Below, piece by piece: positions 1 through 8,819 of a DNA stretch of 64,000 nt. The stretch comes from Pseudomonas rhizophila (GTDB lineage Bacteria; Pseudomonadota; Gammaproteobacteria; Pseudomonadales; Pseudomonadaceae). Position numbers and translations under genes: made by a program. The notes under the pieces are model-generated. The model was not told where the DNA came from. It saw nothing but the letters and a program-made list of their open reading frames with translations, and did no database searches. Within the stretch, counting starts at the first letter, position 1. Every line of letters starts with the position of its first letter. Location: positions 3,224,046 through 3,288,045 of the forward strand of contig NZ_CP024081.1 of assembly GCF_003033885.1 (NCBI RefSeq), written 5' to 3'.

Positions 1-387
1 AAGCTGCTCGGGGTTCAGGCGCTCGGCATTGCGCCCCAGACGACCGTTGGGCAGCACGTCGAAGGGCAAGCTGGAGGTCTGCACCACGCAGTCCTGCAAC
101 AAGGGCGGTGCGAGGCTGTTGAACAGCAGGTCGCTGAAGCCGCGCTCCTTGTGCAGCGACAATTGCTGGCTGAGGTTGCGCGGCGACTGGCTGGCGTCCA
201 CCAGCAGTACGCGGCCGCTGCTCATCTGCGCCAGTTGAGCGGCCAGGGCCATGGCACTGGTACTGGTTCCGGTGCCGGTGTTGGCGGCCGTCAGAAGCAG
301 AATCCGTATGGATGGGTCAAGCACGGTTGAGGTCAGGTTGGTCTCGCTCGGGCTTGCGATGCTCAGGATATTGGTTGAACCGTCCAT
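1..387 (-). CDS. CpsD/BY-kinase-like P-loop protein of an EPS cluster (C-terminus beyond window)
   Basis: This is the first 129 codons of a protein resembling the cytoplasmic ATPase (CpsD/CapB/Wzc-C) that works with a chain-length determinant in polysaccharide export. The P-loop region is recognisable by position (an ILLLTAANTGTGTST stretch, residues 29-43, followed by an AMALAAQLA helix), as is a Walker A'-like VLLVDAS at 60-66. The lysine of the usual GEGKST is a threonine (residue 41), so ATP binding is doubtful. The ATG at 387 lies 1 base past the sugar transferase stop at 388, so it is the last visible gene of the operon. It could be a pseudokinase or co-regulator. The family call is moderately sure and the function is not. 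Confidence 0.65.
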   Translation of the reverse strand, partial: MDGSTNILSIASPSETNLTSTVLDPSIRILLLTAANTGTGTSTSAMALAAQLAQMSSGRVLLVDASQSPRNLSQQLSLHKERGFSDLLFNSLAPPLLQDCVVQTSSLPFDVLPNGRLGRNAERLNPEQL

Positions 388-1134
388 TTAACTCGCTCCG
401 TGGCCGCTGAAAACTTTGAAAGGGGTGATCATCAGGATCTTCAAGTCCAGCAACAGGCTTTGTTCGGCGATGTAGCTGAGGTCCAGTTCCACGCGCTGGT
501 CGAAGTCGATGTTGCTGCGCCCGGAGATCTGCCACAGGCCGGTCAGGCCGGGGTAGATGCTCAGGCGGACAAGATGGTTGTCCTTGTAGCGGTAGGCGTT
601 GAACGAGGTCGGCCGCGGGCCGACCAGGCGCATGTCGCCGGTCACCACATTGATCAGGTTGGGTAACTCGTCGAGGCTGCTGCGTCGCAGGAACCGGCCG
701 ACGGGGGTGATGCGCGGGTCGTTGTCGATCTTGAAGTCGATGGCATCGGCGCCGTGCTTGTTGAGGTGGCGCAGTGATTCTTTGAGCGCCTCGGCATCAG
801 CAACCATGGTGCGGAACTTGTACATGCCAAAGACCCGACCGCGGTATCCGGTGCGTTTCTGCACAAACAGCACTGGACCGGGGCTTGAGAACTTGATCAG
901 CAGGGCCAGGCCCAGCAGCAGCGGGCTGAGCAGTACCAGGATCGACAGCGCGCCGAGACAGGCCACCACCCGATTGGTGCGCGAGACCGTCCAGGGTCGA
1001 CCGCCGTCGCGACCAGTCAGCCAGCCGCGGCCCTGACGATGGATGGCCGCGTCCAGGCGTCGGCGGTGTTCGGGATCGACACGCTTGTCGCCCCCGCGGG
1101 CGGTGATAGGGATGCATTGCTCATGTCGGGTCAT
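388..1134 (-). CDS. Undecaprenyl-phosphate sugar phosphotransferase (EPS initiating enzyme, short form)
   Basis: A 248-residue bacterial sugar transferase (WcaJ/WbaP catalytic-domain family). It transfers a sugar-1-phosphate from a UDP-sugar to undecaprenyl phosphate at the inner membrane, the first step of repeat-unit assembly. One hydrophobic segment spans about 55-82. The catalytic core shows KFRTM (106-110), the SLDELPN acidic pair (D155, E156) and VGPRP (171-175). It lacks the multi-span N-terminal region of WbaP and so resembles the minimal monotopic form. The ATG at 1134 is chosen because GGAGGAG lies just upstream and its ATGA overlaps the epimerase stop. Sugar specificity cannot be read from sequence. 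Confidence 0.9.
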   Translation of the reverse strand: MTRHEQCIPITARGGDKRVDPEHRRRLDAAIHRQGRGWLTGRDGGRPWTVSRTNRVVACLGALSILVLLSPLLLGLALLIKFSSPGPVLFVQKRTGYRGRVFGMYKFRTMVADAEALKESLRHLNKHGADAIDFKIDNDPRITPVGRFLRRSSLDELPNLINVVTGDMRLVGPRPTSFNAYRYKDNHLVRLSIYPGLTGLWQISGRSNIDFDQRVELDLSYIAEQSLLLDLKILMITPFKVFSGHGAS

Positions 1135-2201
1135 AGACTCCTCCGCTGAAGGTTGGTCGCATGCGTTGGGCTGCAAGCGGTGTCGGCGATAGGCAGGGCG
1201 TAGTAATCGAGGAACCAGGCAATGAAGCGCCCCAGGCCCTCGTCCAGCTCGATGCGCGGCTGAAAACCGGTGGCCCGCGCCAGGCCGCTGGCATCGGCGC
1301 AGGTGTTCAACACGTCCCCTGGTTGCAGGGGCAGCAGTTCGATCCGGGCGGTTTGCCCCAAGTGCTTTTCCAGCAATGCCACATAGGTGCGCAGCGCTAC
1401 CGGGTGCTGCCCGCCGATGTTGTAGATCCGCCAGGGCGCTGCGCTGGTGGCCGGGTCCGGTTGATCGCGATCCCACTGTGGCGTGGCATGGGGCGGGCGT
1501 TCGATCAGCCGGGCGATGCTTTCGACGATGTCGTCGATGTAGGTGAAATCGCGCTGGTGCTCGCCATGGTTGAACAACTGCAACACGCGGCCTTCGGCGA
1601 TGGCGCGGGCGAACTGGATCGGCGACATGTCCGGCCGGCCCCAGGGGCCGTACACCGTGAAAAACCGCAGGCCGGTGCATGGGATGCCAAACAGATGGCT
1701 GTAACTGTGGGCCATCAACTCGTTGGCTTTCTTGCTGGCCGCATACAGCGACAGCGGATGGTCCACGCCGTCCTGTACTGAGTAAGGTGTGCGCTGGTTG
1801 GCGCCATACACGGAGCTTGAGGAGGCGTAGATCAGGTGCTTGACCGGATGGCGACGGCAGCTTTCCAGAATGTTCAGGAACCCGCTGAGGTTGCTGTCGA
1901 CGTAGGCCCGTGGATTCTCCAGGGAATAACGCACGCCGGCTTGGGCGGCGAGATGAATCACCACGTCGGGGCGGTGTGACTGGAACAACTCATCGATGGC
2001 CGAGGCGTCGGTCAGGTCCACCCGGGCCAACGCAAAGTCCCCCGCCTGATCCTTCACCCACGCCACGCGGTCGTGCTTGAGCTGCGGGTCGTAGTAGTCG
2101 TTGAAATTGTCCAGCCCCCACACCTGATGGCCGTCGCGCAGCAGCCGCAGCACGCAATGGGCGCCGATGAAACCGGCCGCGCCGGTCACCAGAATGTTCA
2201 T
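1131..2201 (-). CDS. NAD-dependent UDP-glucuronate 4-epimerase-like protein
   Basis: A 356-residue extended short-chain dehydrogenase/reductase. The N-terminal GAAGFIG (7-13) binds NAD, and the SSS/VYG segment (128-132) with YAASK (Y153, K157) is the catalytic site. The NFNDYYDPQLK region and overall length match UDP-glucuronate (UDP-GlcA) 4-epimerases that make UDP-galacturonate. The start at 2201 overlaps the ugd stop by four bases (ATGA), and its own stop overlaps the sugar transferase start the same way, so the three are translationally coupled. With Ugd upstream, the pathway UDP-Glc to UDP-GlcA to UDP-GalA is the natural reading. A UDP-glucose/galactose epimerase role is less likely. Confidence 0.9.
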   Translation of the reverse strand: MNILVTGAAGFIGAHCVLRLLRDGHQVWGLDNFNDYYDPQLKHDRVAWVKDQAGDFALARVDLTDASAIDELFQSHRPDVVIHLAAQAGVRYSLENPRAYVDSNLSGFLNILESCRRHPVKHLIYASSSSVYGANQRTPYSVQDGVDHPLSLYAASKKANELMAHSYSHLFGIPCTGLRFFTVYGPWGRPDMSPIQFARAIAEGRVLQLFNHGEHQRDFTYIDDIVESIARLIERPPHATPQWDRDQPDPATSAAPWRIYNIGGQHPVALRTYVALLEKHLGQTARIELLPLQPGDVLNTCADASGLARATGFQPRIELDEGLGRFIAWFLDYYALPIADTACSPTHATNLQRRSL

Positions 2202-3562
2202 GCCCGTGGCCCCTGGGTCAGGCTGCTGGGCACGGTGTGACGCAATCCGATGCCGCGATACAAGAGGCCGGCGGCGGCCAGATGTTCGGGGTTGTACAGG
2301 TTGCGGCCATCGATGATGACCCGGGCGCGCAACTTGTTGGCCAACAGAGCGAAATCCACGACCCGGAAGTTCTTCCACTCGGTGCAGATCACCAGGGCGT
2401 CTGCATCCTCCAGGGTGTCGTCGCGGGTGGCGCACAGGTTCAGGTCTTTGCGGTAGCCGTAGAGGCGGCGGCATTCGGACATGGCCTCCGGGTCGTAGGC
2501 ATGGACCCGAGCGCCTTCGCGCCACAGCGCTTCCATCAGGTAGCGGCTGGGGGCTTCGCGCATGTCATCGGTGTTGGGTTTGAAAGCCAGGCCCCAAATC
2601 GCAATCGACTTGCCGGCCAGGCCGCCGGAGAACTGTTGCGTCAGTTTCTCGAAGAGAATGTGTCGCTGGCTGTCGTTGACGTCGGTGACACTGCGCAGCA
2701 GGCGCAGGGGCATGCCGCTCTGTTCGGCGGTATGCAGCAGGGCGCGCAGGTCCTTGGGAAAGCATGAACCGCCGAAGCCGCATCCGGGGTAGATGAAGTG
2801 ATAGCCGATACGAGGGTCCGAACCGATGCCCTTGCGTACCGCTTCGATGTCGGCGCCCAGCCTTTCGGTGAGATTGGCCAGTTCGTTCATGAAGCTGATG
2901 CGGGTGGCGAGCATGGCGTTGGCCGCGTACTTGGTCAGTTCGGCGCTGCGGTTGTCCATGAACATCAGCTTTTCGCGGTTACGGCAAAAGGGCGCGTACA
3001 GCTCGCTCATCTGATCGCGGGCCAGCGGGTCGGCGGTGCCGATGATGATCCGGTCCGGGCGCATGCAGTCGGCCAGGGCGCTGCCTTCCTTGAGAAACTC
3101 GGGGTTGGACACCACTCGCACGTTCAGCTGTTTCAGGCCCCGGCGAGCCAATGCCTGATGGGCACATTCGGCGACCTTGTCGGCGGTGCCGACCGGCACC
3201 GTGGACTTGATGATCAAGGTGCGGTCGCTGTCCATGAAGTCCGCGATCTGGCGGGTGACCGCCAGTACATGGCTCAGGTCTGCCGAACCGTCTTCATCGG
3301 CTGGCGTGCCGACGGCGATGAAAATCAGTTCGCCGTGATTGACCGCATCGCTGGCCTGATCACTGAACAGCAGCCGGCCACTCTTGATGTTCTCTTCGAG
3401 CAGTTCGGACAACCCAGGCTCGCTGATCGGTGGCACCGCTTGCTGCAGCTGACGGATCTTGTTGGGGTCAATGTCGATGCACAAAACACGGTGACCGACG
3501 TCGGCCAACGCAGCCGCTTGAATCAATCCCACATACCCCGTACCAAATACGCTCACATCCAT
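2198..3562 (-). CDS. ugd: UDP-glucose 6-dehydrogenase
   Basis: A 454-residue enzyme that oxidises UDP-glucose twice with NAD to UDP-glucuronate in the cytoplasm. It shows the GTGYVG dinucleotide motif (7-12), NPEFLKEG (153-160) and the GCGFGGSCFPKDL active site with catalytic C267. The ATG at 3562 (MDVSVFGTGYVG) fits the family N-terminus; an upstream in-frame ATG would add six unconserved residues. It is the first gene of the minus-strand EPS operon. The 378-base gap upstream carries its promoter and a short inverted repeat. The identification is secure. Confidence 0.96.
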   Translation of the reverse strand: MDVSVFGTGYVGLIQAAALADVGHRVLCIDIDPNKIRQLQQAVPPISEPGLSELLEENIKSGRLLFSDQASDAVNHGELIFIAVGTPADEDGSADLSHVLAVTRQIADFMDSDRTLIIKSTVPVGTADKVAECAHQALARRGLKQLNVRVVSNPEFLKEGSALADCMRPDRIIIGTADPLARDQMSELYAPFCRNREKLMFMDNRSAELTKYAANAMLATRISFMNELANLTERLGADIEAVRKGIGSDPRIGYHFIYPGCGFGGSCFPKDLRALLHTAEQSGMPLRLLRSVTDVNDSQRHILFEKLTQQFSGGLAGKSIAIWGLAFKPNTDDMREAPSRYLMEALWREGARVHAYDPEAMSECRRLYGYRKDLNLCATRDDTLEDADALVICTEWKNFRVVDFALLANKLRARVIIDGRNLYNPEHLAAAGLLYRGIGLRHTVPSSLTQGPRA

Positions 3563-3940
3563 TTTTGGCGTGCCTCGCAAGACGGTTGATGTAACTCGGA
3601 TGAAACTGTTTAGAGGGGTATAGCGCAGCTTCAGAAAAGCGTGTCAGCAAAATGACAGTTGTCACTGTTGGCAAACTCGACAGAACTTGGCCTTTTGATA
3701 TCAAGTCATTGACTGGTTTAGAAAAGTGCCGTTTTTAAAGGGCTGTAACGGCTTTTAACTAGGCGATGAACGGTATTTATCCATAGATTTTTACGTTTAA
3801 CTGGCTTCAAGTGTGTCATTTTTGGGCTAACTTTTTTTTGACGCATTGGCCGTTCGTCCCTTTTCTTGCGCTTTGCAAAGCCGCTGCTAACGTGCAGAAA
3901 ACGACCCTCTATCCAACGCCGCCCTATCGCCGAGAAACAC
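3563..3940. promoter_or_regulatory. Divergent intergenic region of ugd operon and sulfatase gene
   Basis: This 378-base non-coding stretch separates two divergent units. It is more AT-rich than the flanking genes. A perfect inverted repeat TGACA-GT-TGTCA lies at 3653-3664, about 90 bases upstream of ugd. A TTGACG hexamer at about 3838 points toward the sulfatase gene. A GAACTT with a TCATT 17 bases further (from about 3684) loosely resembles an AlgU-type promoter, but the downstream half is poor. No small gene is supported. Which protein binds the repeat is unknown. Confidence 0.45.
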
Positions 3941-5692
3941 ATGCTCCGATACCTCAAGGAACTGTTGCTGGTGCTGTACCTGATCAGGGGATATGACTAT
4001 TACCTTGATCGTCTGAATGCCTTGGGTTTGGGATTCGCCACGTTGCTGTTCGGCGCGATGTTCGTGGTGTTGGTGGTGGCGCTGTGGATGAGTGCGTACA
4101 TCCGCCAGACCTTCGTGCGCCACTTGTTTGCCTTGGCGATGTTTGGTTCGGCGGTGTTTTTCGAGGTTTACACGAGGGTGACCGACAGCTACCTGACGTA
4201 CAGCCAGTTTGTGTCGCTGGTGTATTCGGGTGGTTTTATCGGGGAGGCGGCTTCGCAGTACCGCGAAGTGATTGTCAGCGCCGCCACCGGTGGCCTGTTG
4301 CTGCTGCTGGGACTGGGTCTCAAGCCTCGGCGGTCGGTGTCATTGCCCGGTTATTTGCCAATCGCCGCGCCTGTGTTGGGCGTGTTGTTGCTCAGTGGTG
4401 TTCTGTTCTTCCGGGCGGGCGAGGGCGCGCGGGGGCTGCCGGTGATGTACACACCGCTGGCCTATCTGAATCTGTTCGTTTACGAAGCCCTGCAAAACAC
4501 CGTCGGTCCTCGGGAGCCGATCCGCCTGACGCGGCCAACATCGCCGATCGAGCATGATATTGTGCTGATTATCGATGAAAGCGTCGCTGGGAATTATCTG
4601 GACATCAATACGCCGTTCGGCGTGCACACCGGCCTCAAGACCCCGCCCGATGGGGTGCAGGTGTTCAATTTCGGTTACGCGGCTTCCATTGCCAACTGCA
4701 GCGCCGACACCAACGTCACCTTGCGTTACGGCGGCACCCGGGCCGATTACGTGCGCATCAACAGCACGTTGCCGTCGATCTGGCAGTATGCAAAAAACGC
4801 CGGGTTGCGCACGGTCTATATCGACGCCCAGCGTACCGGTGGTCACCTTCAGAACCTGATGACCGACACTGAAAAAAACGATATCGACGACTTCGTGCAG
4901 TTCGACCGCACCCCGGTGTTCGAGCGAGACATGGCGGTTGCCGCGCAACTGATCGAGCGGCTGGGCAATGACCGGGCCGAGCTGGTGGTGGTGAACAAGC
5001 TCGGTGCGCATTTTCCCGTGCACGACAAATACCCGGATGAGTTCATGAGCTATCGTCCCGCACTGCCGCGTGGGCGCTTTCTCGAAGTCGCCGATACCGG
5101 CCAGCGTGACGGTTTTGATGGCCGGACTCATGACTGGGAGCTGTACCGCAATGCCTACCAGAACACTTTGCTGTGGAATGTCGGAGAGTTCTTCAGGCGG
5201 ATCTTCCAGCAGGCCGATTTGGGCAACGCCGTGCTGATCTACACCTCCGACCACGGCCAGGACCTTCACGAGCGCGGCAACCCTGGGCTCAATACCCACT
5301 GCGGCGGTGACCCGGTGGCGGAGGAAGGGCTTGTGCCGCTGGTGGTCATAGAAGGCGCGCGCTTGCAGACCCTGGATTGGCAGCGGACATGGGCACAGAA
5401 CAAGGACCGCTCCAGCCACTACAACATCTTCCCGACGCTGTTGCAGTTGATGGGGTACGACCCGGCCGGTGTTGAAGCGACCTATGGGAAATCCCTGAGC
5501 CAGCCGACCGAAGACGCCTTTACCTTCAACTACCGCTTCAATGCGCGGCTGGGGGCGATGCCTGAATGGAAACACATTGACCTCAAGCACATTGTCACAC
5601 CAGGCCCGGTTCAGGCCGAGATGGCGGCGGGTCAGGCGGGATCGATGTTGAAAGTGCCGCCGTCATCGCGAGCAGGCTCGCTCCCACAGTAG
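3941..5692 (+). CDS. Inner-membrane sulfatase/phosphoethanolamine-transferase-fold enzyme
   Basis: A 583-residue protein with about five hydrophobic N-terminal segments (residues 1-170) and a periplasmic alkaline-phosphatase-superfamily domain. Metal-site motifs are visible: IIDES (D212/E213), the SDHG box (436-439) and a downstream THCGGDP. A Ser/Thr-rich NCSADTN segment is the probable nucleophile region. EptA/LTA-synthase-type enzymes decorate lipid A, glycans or cell-wall polymers; the substrate here is unknown. The ATG at 3941 is chosen because the hydrophobic region starts there. The last dozen residues, ending SSRAGSLPQ, are encoded by a REP element, which also supplies the stop codon. 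It lies between EPS genes and an O-acyltransferase, which suggests surface-glycan modification. Confidence 0.8.
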   Translation: MLRYLKELLLVLYLIRGYDYYLDRLNALGLGFATLLFGAMFVVLVVALWMSAYIRQTFVRHLFALAMFGSAVFFEVYTRVTDSYLTYSQFVSLVYSGGFIGEAASQYREVIVSAATGGLLLLLGLGLKPRRSVSLPGYLPIAAPVLGVLLLSGVLFFRAGEGARGLPVMYTPLAYLNLFVYEALQNTVGPREPIRLTRPTSPIEHDIVLIIDESVAGNYLDINTPFGVHTGLKTPPDGVQVFNFGYAASIANCSADTNVTLRYGGTRADYVRINSTLPSIWQYAKNAGLRTVYIDAQRTGGHLQNLMTDTEKNDIDDFVQFDRTPVFERDMAVAAQLIERLGNDRAELVVVNKLGAHFPVHDKYPDEFMSYRPALPRGRFLEVADTGQRDGFDGRTHDWELYRNAYQNTLLWNVGEFFRRIFQQADLGNAVLIYTSDHGQDLHERGNPGLNTHCGGDPVAEEGLVPLVVIEGARLQTLDWQRTWAQNKDRSSHYNIFPTLLQLMGYDPAGVEATYGKSLSQPTEDAFTFNYRFNARLGAMPEWKHIDLKHIVTPGPVQAEMAAGQAGSMLKVPPSSRAGSLPQ

Positions 5693-5965
5693 TCCGAGTT
5701 GTCCGCAGGCCTTGCATACCCCCGCAAATCCCCTGTGGGAGCGAGCCTGCTCGCGAAGGCGGTGTGTCGGTCGGAATCGATGTTGAATGTGTCGCCGTCA
5801 TCGCGAGCAGGCTCGCTCCCACAGTAGTCCGAGTTGTCCGCAGGCCTTGCATGCCTCCGCAAATCCCCTGTGGGAGCGAGCCTGCTCGCGAAGGCGGTGG
5901 GTGGGCTTGCAGCATAGAATCTCCCACAGTAGTCCGAGTTGTCCGCAGAACTTGCATACCCCACA
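5641..5965. repeat. REP/REPIN array with 135-bp tandem duplication
   Basis: Two REPINs lie in tandem. Unit 1 has REP arms at 5662-5690 and 5730-5757; unit 2 has arms at 5797-5825 and 5865-5892. Each arm carries CGAGCAGGCTCGCTCCCAC or its complement. Unit 2 repeats unit 1 with a 135-base period, including the spacer TAGTCCGAGTTGTCCGCAG. A third, partial copy (5921-5950) keeps only CTCCCACAG and the spacer. The first arm lies inside the 3' end of the sulfatase gene. REPINs are non-autonomous and mobilised in trans by RAYT transposases; none is present in this window. Confidence 0.9.
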
Positions 5966-5983
5966 AACCTGCGGGGAGGGGGC

Positions 5984-7903
5984 TCACTGGGTTGTGGCGA
6001 TCGGGCCGAGTCGGGCCGGGTCGTGCAGTAGGGAGAATCCCAGCTCGCGCAATGTGCGGCCGATGAAGCGTGAGCCCACGTCATTCAAGTGTGCGTCATC
6101 GCGGTACAGCAACTGCCCGTCCATGATCGGGCTGCATAGCCCCGCTGGGCAGATCACTTGATTGGGGTCGATAAAGCGCACCTGGGGGAGTCTGGCGCGT
6201 ATCCCCTCCCAATACGGCGCGGTGACGTCCAGCGGGGCCGAGCATGGGCGATCGGTGCCGAACATCAAGCGGCGCACGGGGCAGGTCGCTGCATTGTCGA
6301 TGTTCTGGTTGCGCAGGATCACGATGACCTGACCGGTGTTGTTCGCCACGTGCTTGATGCTCGCTTCGATAATTTGTGCGGCCGCCGCATCCTTGGGCCA
6401 GGCGCCGGCCAGCACGACGTATGGGTAGTGGTTCTGCTTGATCAGCTCGAACACCCGGTCGTTGCGCGCCATGCAACGGTCGCCATACGCCTCGGACACC
6501 TCGGTGGCATAGCCGAAAATCGGCGGGCAGGCGTCCAGTGTGTAGTCCATTAATCTGATGCCGTTGGGTTTGGCCAGGATATCGACCATGCCCGTGAAAT
6601 GATTGGCGAACGAGTCACCCACCATCATTCCGTCCAGTTGCTCCTTGTGTGCACCGAGCTGGCAATTCGGATCAGGTTCGGCGCTGTACCTCGCACTGGG
6701 CATATGGCAACCGCTGCGAAGCCTGTTCGGTTTGCTCAGTGCCATGGCCTCGAGCCTCGACACTTCAGGCGCAAAACGCTGTGGGAAGCCGTTCCATTGC
6801 AGGCTCAAGGTCGCCAGGACGGCCAGCCCCAGGGCCGGGACTATGAATCGGCGGACCAGTACGCGGGGAAACTGCAATTGCGCGCCAGTGCGCCGAAAGG
6901 GAATTTCGACATACCGCCAGGACCACCAGGACAACAGAATCGACACCAGCACCAGTGACATGCCCACAGAAAGGGTTATCTCGATGCCCAGGTAATTCAG
7001 GTAGGCAATCAACGGCCAGTGCCATAAATACAGCGAATAGGAAATCAGGCCTATGAACACCATGGGCCGGTTGGTCAGCAGGCGGGAGCGAGCCTCACCG
7101 CTGTCGGCCAGAATCAGCAGTGCCGCGCCCAGGCAAGGTATCAGCGCATTGACGCCGGGGAAGGGGGTGTCCCGGCTCAGGGCAAACAAGGAAAAACCAA
7201 TCAGCCCATACCCCGCCGCTCTATAGGCCAGCACTTCTATCCTGCCGAGTGTACGTGGCTGATAAAGATAGATACCCAGTGCTCCGCCCAGCATCAGCTC
7301 GAAAAACCGTGTGGGCAGCAGGTAATAGGAAGCCGTGACGAAGACGTTCGTGGCGTATTCAGAAAGCCCCACCGCCGCCACGATACCGACGGCCAGCACC
7401 GGCAGGACATAACGCGGCGTCAGGCGATAGAGCACCAGGATCAGCAGCGGCCAGATCACGTAGAACTGCTCTTCAATCCCCAGGGACCAGGTATGCAGCA
7501 GCGGCGCTTCGCTGGCATCGGCGGCGAAATAGTTGCCGTACTTCATCCAGATATAGATATTCGAGACCCCCAGCAGGGAGAACAGCGCACTGACGTTGAG
7601 CCGCGTCAGGTCGGCGGGGGAAAGGATGAAGGCCCCTGCGATCACGCTCGCCAACAACACAGTGACCAGTGCGGGCACGATGCGATTGATGCGCCGCTGA
7701 TAAAAGCGCTTGAGCGAAAAGCTGTTGCCCTTGATCTCGGAAAACACCTGGGAAGTGATGAGGAAACCCGAGATGACGAAAAAAATATCGACCCCCACGA
7801 ACCCGCCTGGCAGCAGGTCGGCGTTGAGGTGATGGATGAGTACGGCCAGCACTGCAATACAGCGAAGCCCATCGATATCGAGGCGATATTTTGTTTGAGG
7901 CAT
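5984..7903 (-). CDS. OafA/YrhL-type O-acyltransferase with C-terminal SGNH domain
   Basis: A 639-residue inner-membrane acyltransferase. Residues 1-350 form an acyltransferase-3 domain of about ten membrane helices, with the HH pair in VLIHHLN (about 22-25) and VDIFFVISGFLI. Residues 400-639 form a periplasmic SGNH domain with GDSF (about 430) and a D602-x-x-H605 dyad. Such fusions pass acetyl groups across the membrane onto O-antigen or other surface glycans. The ATG at 7901-7903 starts the conserved MPQTKYRLDIDGLR. The gene is convergent with the sulfatase across the REP array. It probably modifies the polysaccharide or LPS; the acceptor is not known. Confidence 0.92.
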   Translation of the reverse strand: MPQTKYRLDIDGLRCIAVLAVLIHHLNADLLPGGFVGVDIFFVISGFLITSQVFSEIKGNSFSLKRFYQRRINRIVPALVTVLLASVIAGAFILSPADLTRLNVSALFSLLGVSNIYIWMKYGNYFAADASEAPLLHTWSLGIEEQFYVIWPLLILVLYRLTPRYVLPVLAVGIVAAVGLSEYATNVFVTASYYLLPTRFFELMLGGALGIYLYQPRTLGRIEVLAYRAAGYGLIGFSLFALSRDTPFPGVNALIPCLGAALLILADSGEARSRLLTNRPMVFIGLISYSLYLWHWPLIAYLNYLGIEITLSVGMSLVLVSILLSWWSWRYVEIPFRRTGAQLQFPRVLVRRFIVPALGLAVLATLSLQWNGFPQRFAPEVSRLEAMALSKPNRLRSGCHMPSARYSAEPDPNCQLGAHKEQLDGMMVGDSFANHFTGMVDILAKPNGIRLMDYTLDACPPIFGYATEVSEAYGDRCMARNDRVFELIKQNHYPYVVLAGAWPKDAAAAQIIEASIKHVANNTGQVIVILRNQNIDNAATCPVRRLMFGTDRPCSAPLDVTAPYWEGIRARLPQVRFIDPNQVICPAGLCSPIMDGQLLYRDDAHLNDVGSRFIGRTLRELGFSLLHDPARLGPIATTQ

Positions 7904-8138
7904 GTCGGCGATCGTCCTTGAATAGGAGGCAATCCAGGTGCGTCATGTTTATGACGAATTGGCCGACTGCATGTAAACGGCACGTATTAGTCATTGATTG
8001 ATAGCTGGAAATTTATGCTTTGCAAGGCGTCGGGCAAAACAAGGCGGGGCAGACGACCAGCGGTGTTTGCCCGTCGCCTGAGCGCATCCTTGGTCTGCCC
8101 GTCACCCAACTCCGCTATCCTGAGCCTCACGTTTACCC

Positions 8139-8819
8139 ATGAGCCTTTTCATGCTTGAAGTTCGCGACGTATTTAAGAGCTATGCCACGCCGCAAGGGCC
8201 ATTGCCGGTGCTGCAGGGTATCGACCTGACGTTGGCCCCTGGCGACAGCCTGGCACTGATGGGTGAGTCCGGCAGCGGGAAAAGCACCTTGCTGCATCTG
8301 GTTGCCGGTCTGGACAAGGTCGACCGTGGCAGCATTCGCTTTGGCGAGCGCAGGCTCGACGGCATGAGCGAAAGCCAACTGGCAAGCTGGCGACGTACAC
8401 AGATCGGCCTGGTGTTCCAGCAGTTCAACCTCATCAGTAGCTTGCCGGTGGAGGATAATCTGGCGTTCCAGGCGCGTCTGTGCGGTCGCTATGACCCTGC
8501 CTGGCAGACCCATCTGGTGCAACGGCTCGGCCTTTCGCAACTGCTGCACCGCTATCCCGAACAACTGTCCGGCGGCCAGCAGCAACGGGTGGCATTGGGG
8601 CGGGCACTGGCCTCCCGGCCGCCCTTGTTGCTGGCCGACGAACCCACCGGCAGCCTCGACGAAGCCACCAGCGACGAGGTGTTGCAACTGTTGCTGGAGT
8701 TGCTGGACGGCAGCCCGACGAGCCTGCTGATGGTGACCCACAGTCCCCGGGTGGCGGCCCGTCTGAGCCGTCGAGTGGTCTTGCAAGGCGGACGTCTGGC
8801 GCAGGTGGCCCAAGGGTGA
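8139..8819 (+). CDS. ABC transporter ATP-binding protein (LolD/MacB-type)
   Basis: A 226-residue ATPase with Walker A GESGSGKST (42-50), the LSGGQQQRV signature near 143-151, and Walker B LLLADEP followed by the TGSLDE D-loop near 163-173. The length and the 'SLADEPTGSLD' style match the LolD/MacB/FtsE branch, which powers FtsX-type permeases. The next gene is such a permease and starts within this stop codon (TGATG). A second ATG at 8151 could also be used. The partner lipoprotein two genes down suggests an envelope role, perhaps in lipid or hydrophobic-molecule handling. A true Lol role is unlikely because the canonical lolCDE genes are normally a separate operon. Confidence 0.9.
   Translation: MSLFMLEVRDVFKSYATPQGPLPVLQGIDLTLAPGDSLALMGESGSGKSTLLHLVAGLDKVDRGSIRFGERRLDGMSESQLASWRRTQIGLVFQQFNLISSLPVEDNLAFQARLCGRYDPAWQTHLVQRLGLSQLLHRYPEQLSGGQQQRVALGRALASRPPLLLADEPTGSLDEATSDEVLQLLLELLDGSPTSLLMVTHSPRVAARLSRRVVLQGGRLAQVAQG

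Noticed and set aside
5641..5965. Spaced repeats that could be taken for a CRISPR array
   Set aside because: The repeats are inverted REP pairs with conserved spacer sequence duplicated along with them; there are no unique spacers and no cas genes.
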